NCBI GenBank assembly: GCA_026988135.1
Contig: JALSLT010000083.1
Coordinates: 1-9,255, forward strand
Source: Desulfurobacterium sp.
GTDB taxonomy: Bacteria > Aquificota > Aquificia > Desulfurobacteriales > Desulfurobacteriaceae
Direction: 5' to 3'
Length of the DNA stretch: 9,255 nucleotides
How positions within the stretch are numbered: the stretch's first letter is position 1; the number at the start of each line of letters is the position of its first letter. The position numbers and the translations under genes are program-made. This document shows, piece after piece, positions 6,054-9,255 of the stretch. The notes under the pieces are model-generated. The model had not been told where the DNA came from. It made no database searches and saw only the letters and a list, made by a program, of their open reading frames with translations.

Positions 6054-7031
6054 CTAACCTCTATAAAACACCTTTCCAAGAGATGCCGGAGGACTTGCCT
6101 TAAATATTTTTGCAAGGATTTTCAAAAATCTGTTCGTTTGTGCTTTTTCCTGAACCTCTTTTTTGTTGAAAAAGTTTATTATAAGGAGCATAAAAATCAT
6201 TAACGGAAACGGGGCTACTTGAAACACTTGGGCTGGAACCGATGTAAATCTGTCTTGTAAAAGTATTCCCGTAATTTGTAAAAAACTAAAAAGATAACAG
6301 CCAAGAGCAACTTTAAGTGGCTCCCATCCGCCAAAAATAACAATAGCAAGGGCAATCCAGCCTATTCCTTCAGCTCCCTGCGGTCTTCCCCATCCGGGTT
6401 TTACAGAAAGAGAGTATAGTGCTCCTGACACTCCTACAAGGAATCCGCCAAGAAGAGTAAAAAGAAACTTTAACTTTTCCGCAGGTATTCCTCTTATAAA
6501 AGCCACTTCGGGATTTTCCCCACTGCATCTTAGCATCATGCCTAACTTTGTTTTATAAAGGAAAAACCAAGTTGCGGAAATTAAGATATAGCTTAAATAA
6601 ACCATTATGTTTTGCTGGAAAAATATTTTTCCTATTACAGGAATTTTTTCAAGAATCGGTATCGGCATATATGATAGCTGTGGTCCCTGAATTCTACTGA
6701 AAGGATTTCCGAGAAAGTATGCAAGATCTTTACACATAAGGGCAAGAACAAAACCAACGGCAACTTGAGATACTCTTAGGAATAGTGTGGAGCCTGCAAC
6801 GATACCGGCAATAATCATTCCAACAATTCCGGCAGCTATAAATCCGTAAAGTATGTTTCCTGTTTTATATGCAACTCCGAAACCGGTCATAGCTGAAAGG
6901 AGTATAGTCCCGTCAAGGGAAAGGTTAATTATTCCGCCTCTTTCGGTAATTGTTTCCCCGAGAGATGCGAATATTAAAGGGGCTGCACCGCTTACAATAG
7001 TCGCAAGAATGGTTGTGTATTCTATCGCCAT
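6054..7031 (-). CDS. ABC importer permease 2, BmpA/Nup nucleoside type (YufQ-like)
   Basis: One of two membrane subunits of an ABC importer of the BPD_transp_2 class. The 325 residues hold roughly eight hydrophobic segments. The early stretch SLGETITERGGIINLSLDG (23-41) corresponds to the family hallmark L-GE-I-ER-G-INLG-EG. GENP (171-174) lies in the cytoplasmic loop expected to contact the ATPase, and GWIALAIVIFGGWEP (224-238) matches the conserved late segment. The ATG shares one base with the stop of the upstream permease (TGATG), and a purine-rich AAAGGAAAAG precedes it, so coupling is likely. It is last in the operon and converges on the dehydrogenase gene 42 bases away. Relatives (YufQ, NupQ, TmpD-like) import nucleosides or purines; this substrate is inferred from family only. 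The last 30 or so residues are basic and probably cytoplasmic. Confidence 0.9.
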   Translation of the reverse strand: MAIEYTTILATIVSGAAPLIFASLGETITERGGIINLSLDGTILLSAMTGFGVAYKTGNILYGFIAAGIVGMIIAGIVAGSTLFLRVSQVAVGFVLALMCKDLAYFLGNPFSRIQGPQLSYMPIPILEKIPVIGKIFFQQNIMVYLSYILISATWFFLYKTKLGMMLRCSGENPEVAFIRGIPAEKLKFLFTLLGGFLVGVSGALYSLSVKPGWGRPQGAEGIGWIALAIVIFGGWEPLKVALGCYLFSFLQITGILLQDRFTSVPAQVFQVAPFPLMIFMLLIINFFNKKEVQEKAQTNRFLKILAKIFKASPPASLGKVFYRG

Positions 7032-8137
7032 CAGCTTTTCCTTTCTTTCATTTTCTGGAAGTTGTAAATTACAAGAAATACAAGAACCGATAAACCTTGA
7101 ATTATACCGCTTAAAGATGAATCTATTTTTAAAACCATCGGTAGTTGAATACTGCCGACGTTAAGACATGCAAAGAAAAATGCTATAAACGGTACCGGCC
7201 AGTATTTGAAATTTGCAAGCATAACCACAAGAAGCGCAAGATAACCGTAATTACTTGAAATTGCAGGTATTAGTCTGTGGTAAACGCCGGTTGTTTGGAA
7301 AAAACCCGCTATTCCGGCAGCTGCACCGGCAAAAAACATAGCCAGTAAACTGTATCTGTTTACCGAAATTCCAAATAGTGTTCCGGCAGCCGGATTATCT
7401 CCTATCGCTTTAAAAAACAGGCCAAGGCGAGTATATTTAAATATAAAAACAGTACTGATAAAGAAAACTACTGCCAGAACCAATCCGATAGGAGCGACTC
7501 TAAATCCTTTTATAGTTGAGAGCCAGAGTTCTCTATTGAAAGGCTCCGTTCCGCTCATGGATGCTATTCCCGGCCTTTTCCATGGTCCGAATATCAGCCA
7601 CAGAATAAGTCCCTGAGCTACAAAGTTTAGTCCAAGTCCGGCAAATATTTCGTTCACTCCGCCTTTGGTTTTTAAAATTCCTGCAAGTAATGCCCATACA
7701 CCTCCGGCAATAATTGATGCCAGAAATCCTGCAAAAATGGCGTATTGAGCCGGAATTTGCGGGTAAAACCATTTAAATATTGCTGTTGTTCCTATAGCAC
7801 CGAGCATTACTTGACCTTCTATTCCGATATTCCACAATCCAAGGGAGAATGTGTATAAAAGTCCGCAGGCACACAGGGTTAAAGGTATCCATACATTTAA
7901 AACTCTTGCAATTCTGTATTTTGAACCTAAAGAGCCTTTCAAAAGAAGGGAATAAACTTCAAGGGGATTAACACCGATTGCAACAATGAGTAATGTAACA
8001 ATAATAAAAACGGCAAAGATAACAACAGGTGTTCTTATAACAGGTTTCAAAAACTTTTTTATCTTTTCATCTCTCTCTTTTCTTTTCATCTTTTTCTGAA
8101 GTTTAATTCCTTCAGGTGTAACTATTTTATTACTCAA
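7031..8137 (-). CDS. ABC importer permease 1, BmpA/Nup nucleoside type (YufP-like)
   Basis: Partner permease of the same importer, BPD_transp_2 class, 368 residues. A lysine/arginine-rich cytoplasmic tail (about 1-35) precedes a first hydrophobic helix (about 37-55) and then roughly eight more. Family markers are SLGLWNIGIEGQVMLGA (98-114), GGVNEIFAGLGLNFVA (159-174) and the ATPase-contact loop AIGDNPAAGTLFGI (244-257). The start is TTG at 8137-8135, supported by the strong site AAAGGAGTGA (8150-8141 on this strand) just upstream. It overlaps the ATPase gene by 8 bases and shares one base with permease 2. Order and overlaps match yufO-yufP-yufQ of B. subtilis. Nucleoside import is the likely role; the family also includes purine transporters of spirochaetes, and sugar-type importers are more distant relatives. 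Confidence 0.9.
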   Translation of the reverse strand: MSNKIVTPEGIKLQKKMKRKERDEKIKKFLKPVIRTPVVIFAVFIIVTLLIVAIGVNPLEVYSLLLKGSLGSKYRIARVLNVWIPLTLCACGLLYTFSLGLWNIGIEGQVMLGAIGTTAIFKWFYPQIPAQYAIFAGFLASIIAGGVWALLAGILKTKGGVNEIFAGLGLNFVAQGLILWLIFGPWKRPGIASMSGTEPFNRELWLSTIKGFRVAPIGLVLAVVFFISTVFIFKYTRLGLFFKAIGDNPAAGTLFGISVNRYSLLAMFFAGAAAGIAGFFQTTGVYHRLIPAISSNYGYLALLVVMLANFKYWPVPFIAFFFACLNVGSIQLPMVLKIDSSLSGIIQGLSVLVFLVIYNFQKMKERKS

Positions 8138-9255
8138 GTTTCACTCCTTTAACATTACCTGCTATCGCTGCTGCAACTTCTTCCTTTGATGTTTCCTCTT
8201 TAGCTTTCGATAGTACAACTTTACCGTTGAAAAATACAATTATTTTTGTTGCAACGGAGAAAATCTCATCAAGCTCCGGGGAGCTGAAAATTATAGTTGA
8301 GTTTTTCTTTGTAAACTCTTTTAAATGTTCCCACATCCAAACAGCCGATTCCGTGTCGAGTCCTCTTGTTGGTTGTTCAAGGAGGAGAAGTTTTGTATCT
8401 CTTTTGATAAGGGAAATTAGAAGTCTTTGTTGATTTCCTCCTGAAAGAGAGGAGGCTTTATCGTTAAGCTCTCCTTTTATTTTGAATTTCTTTATGAGCT
8501 TTCCACCTTTTTCTTTTACTTTGCTCCACGGAACCATAAAGTGATTTTTGAAAAACCCTAAAGCATAGTGTTCAAGCAAAGTAAGCGAAGGGAATAATCC
8601 CTCTTCAAGTCTTGAGGCCGGCAAAAATATTTTTTCATTTTTTTTATTTTTAAAAATTCTTCTATTTTTTCTTATTTTTCCTTTGTATGGGCGGGTAAGA
8701 CCTGCTGCCACTCTTAAAAGAACCTCCTGTCCGCTTCCTTCAAGTCCTGCAAGTCCTATAATCTCTTTCTCTTTTATTTCAAAATTCAAGTTTTTAAGAC
8801 CAGCTCTGCCGCCGTGAGCATACACATTTTTAAACTTTAAAATCGTTTCTCCCGGTACAACTTTTTCACTTTTAATCTCGGGAGGTTTTTTGCCAAACAT
8901 CATTTCAAGAAGTTTTTCTCTATCAAATGGCTTTTCCATTTTTCCAGCTATTTCCCCACTCCTTAAAACAGTAACCCTATCACATATAGCTTCAACATCC
9001 TGAAGTTTGTGGGAGATAAGTATTATTGATTTTCCTTCTTTTACAAGCTGTTTTAGGGCATTGAAAAGTATCTCTTTCTGCTTCTTTGAAATTCCTGTTG
9101 TCGGTTCATCAAGAATTAAAGTTTTAATCCCGACAGCTAAAAGTCTTACAATTTCAAGCTGCTGTCTCTCTCCAACGGTTAAAAGTCCCACAGGTTTGTC
9201 AGGGTCTATGGAGAATCTGAGAAACTCACTCTTTTCCTTAAGAATTTTTCTGTAT
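8130..9255 (-). CDS. ABC importer ATPase with two nucleotide-binding domains (YufO-like), 5' end cut by the window edge
   Basis: Cytosolic energising subunit of the importer; 374 residues are visible of about 500-520 usual. The frame is open to the right edge: 21 codons ending in DPDKP precede the GTG at 9191, so that GTG encodes an internal Val. Numbering from it, domain 1 shows its signature LTVGERQQ (4-11), Walker B LILDEPTTG (25-33) and H-loop ILISHKL (57-63); its Walker A lies outside the window. Domain 2 starts near 118 and has GLEGSGQEVLL (149-159), where the Walker A lysine is Gln, then LPASR (190-194) where relatives have IPEDR, signature SLSGGNQQR (248-256), LLLLEQPTRGLD (268-279) and a Ser-Ser-Pro in place of the H-loop His (303-305). 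A degenerate second domain is common in this tandem family. The gene overlaps permease 1 by 8 bases. Confidence 0.9.
   Translation of the reverse strand, partial: YRKILKEKSEFLRFSIDPDKPVGLLTVGERQQLEIVRLLAVGIKTLILDEPTTGISKKQKEILFNALKQLVKEGKSIILISHKLQDVEAICDRVTVLRSGEIAGKMEKPFDREKLLEMMFGKKPPEIKSEKVVPGETILKFKNVYAHGGRAGLKNLNFEIKEKEIIGLAGLEGSGQEVLLRVAAGLTRPYKGKIRKNRRIFKNKKNEKIFLPASRLEEGLFPSLTLLEHYALGFFKNHFMVPWSKVKEKGGKLIKKFKIKGELNDKASSLSGGNQQRLLISLIKRDTKLLLLEQPTRGLDTESAVWMWEHLKEFTKKNSTIIFSSPELDEIFSVATKIIVFFNGKVVLSKAKEETSKEEVAAAIAGNVKGVKLE
8141..8150 (-). promoter_or_regulatory. Ribosome binding site deciding the TTG start of permease 1
   Basis: Read on the minus strand, AAAGGAGTGA lies 3 bases before the TTG at 8137, its GGAG core 6 bases further off. 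It sits inside the end of the ATPase gene. Its strength justifies a TTG start over the later in-frame ATG that encodes Met17. Confidence 0.65.

Noticed and set aside
6853..7164. 103-codon plus-strand frame across the permease junction
   Set aside because: It lies opposite conserved permease motifs of both genes, so it is a shadow frame.
8227..8433. 68-codon plus-strand frame inside the ATPase gene
   Set aside because: It is antisense to a well-supported ABC ATPase frame and shows no recognisable protein features.
8637..8685. T-rich low-complexity run as a possible intergenic gap or frameshift
   Set aside because: The minus-strand ATPase frame reads through it without interruption and recognisable domain 2 sequence lies on both sides.

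Overview
The window reads as AT-rich bacterial chromosome with tightly packed, overlapping genes, strong AGA/AGG use for arginine and ATA use for isoleucine, and several TTG/GTG starts. Together with the extended-type dihydropteroate synthase next to a cdaA-cdaR-glmM block, this suggests a thermophilic Gram-negative lineage. My best guess is Aquificota of the Desulfurobacterium type, with a deltaproteobacteria-like lineage as the alternative. This is inference from gene style, not from any search.

Region 1 (bases 1-4478, + strand) is one compact housekeeping operon: folP (5' end outside the window), cdaA, cdaR (ybbR), glmM and rsmA. Neighbouring genes abut or overlap by 0-17 bases. The block joins folate synthesis, cyclic di-AMP synthesis and its membrane regulator, the first committed step toward UDP-GlcNAc and peptidoglycan, and 16S rRNA dimethylation. 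The cdaA-cdaR-glmM core is a known conserved cluster in which CdaR and GlmM physically modulate the diadenylate cyclase.

Region 2 (4479-4796) is the only long non-coding stretch. It holds several short direct repeats, two hairpins and a 38-codon open frame, and it leads into a lone iron-dependent alcohol dehydrogenase gene (4797-6011) with a very strong ribosome binding site. That gene ends at an intrinsic terminator at 6023-6046.

Region 3 (6054-9255, - strand) is a convergent operon for a BmpA/Nup-type ABC importer (B. subtilis YufOPQ-like): a tandem-domain ATPase cut by the right edge, then two permeases. The order is ATPase - permease 1 - permease 2. The genes overlap by 8 and 1 bases, so they are probably translationally coupled. 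The substrate is most likely nucleosides, but the substrate-binding lipoprotein is not in the window.

I found no mobile element, CRISPR array, tRNA or rRNA. Nothing here is clearly a new system. The least explained parts are the repeat-rich leader of the alcohol dehydrogenase and that enzyme's unknown substrate.
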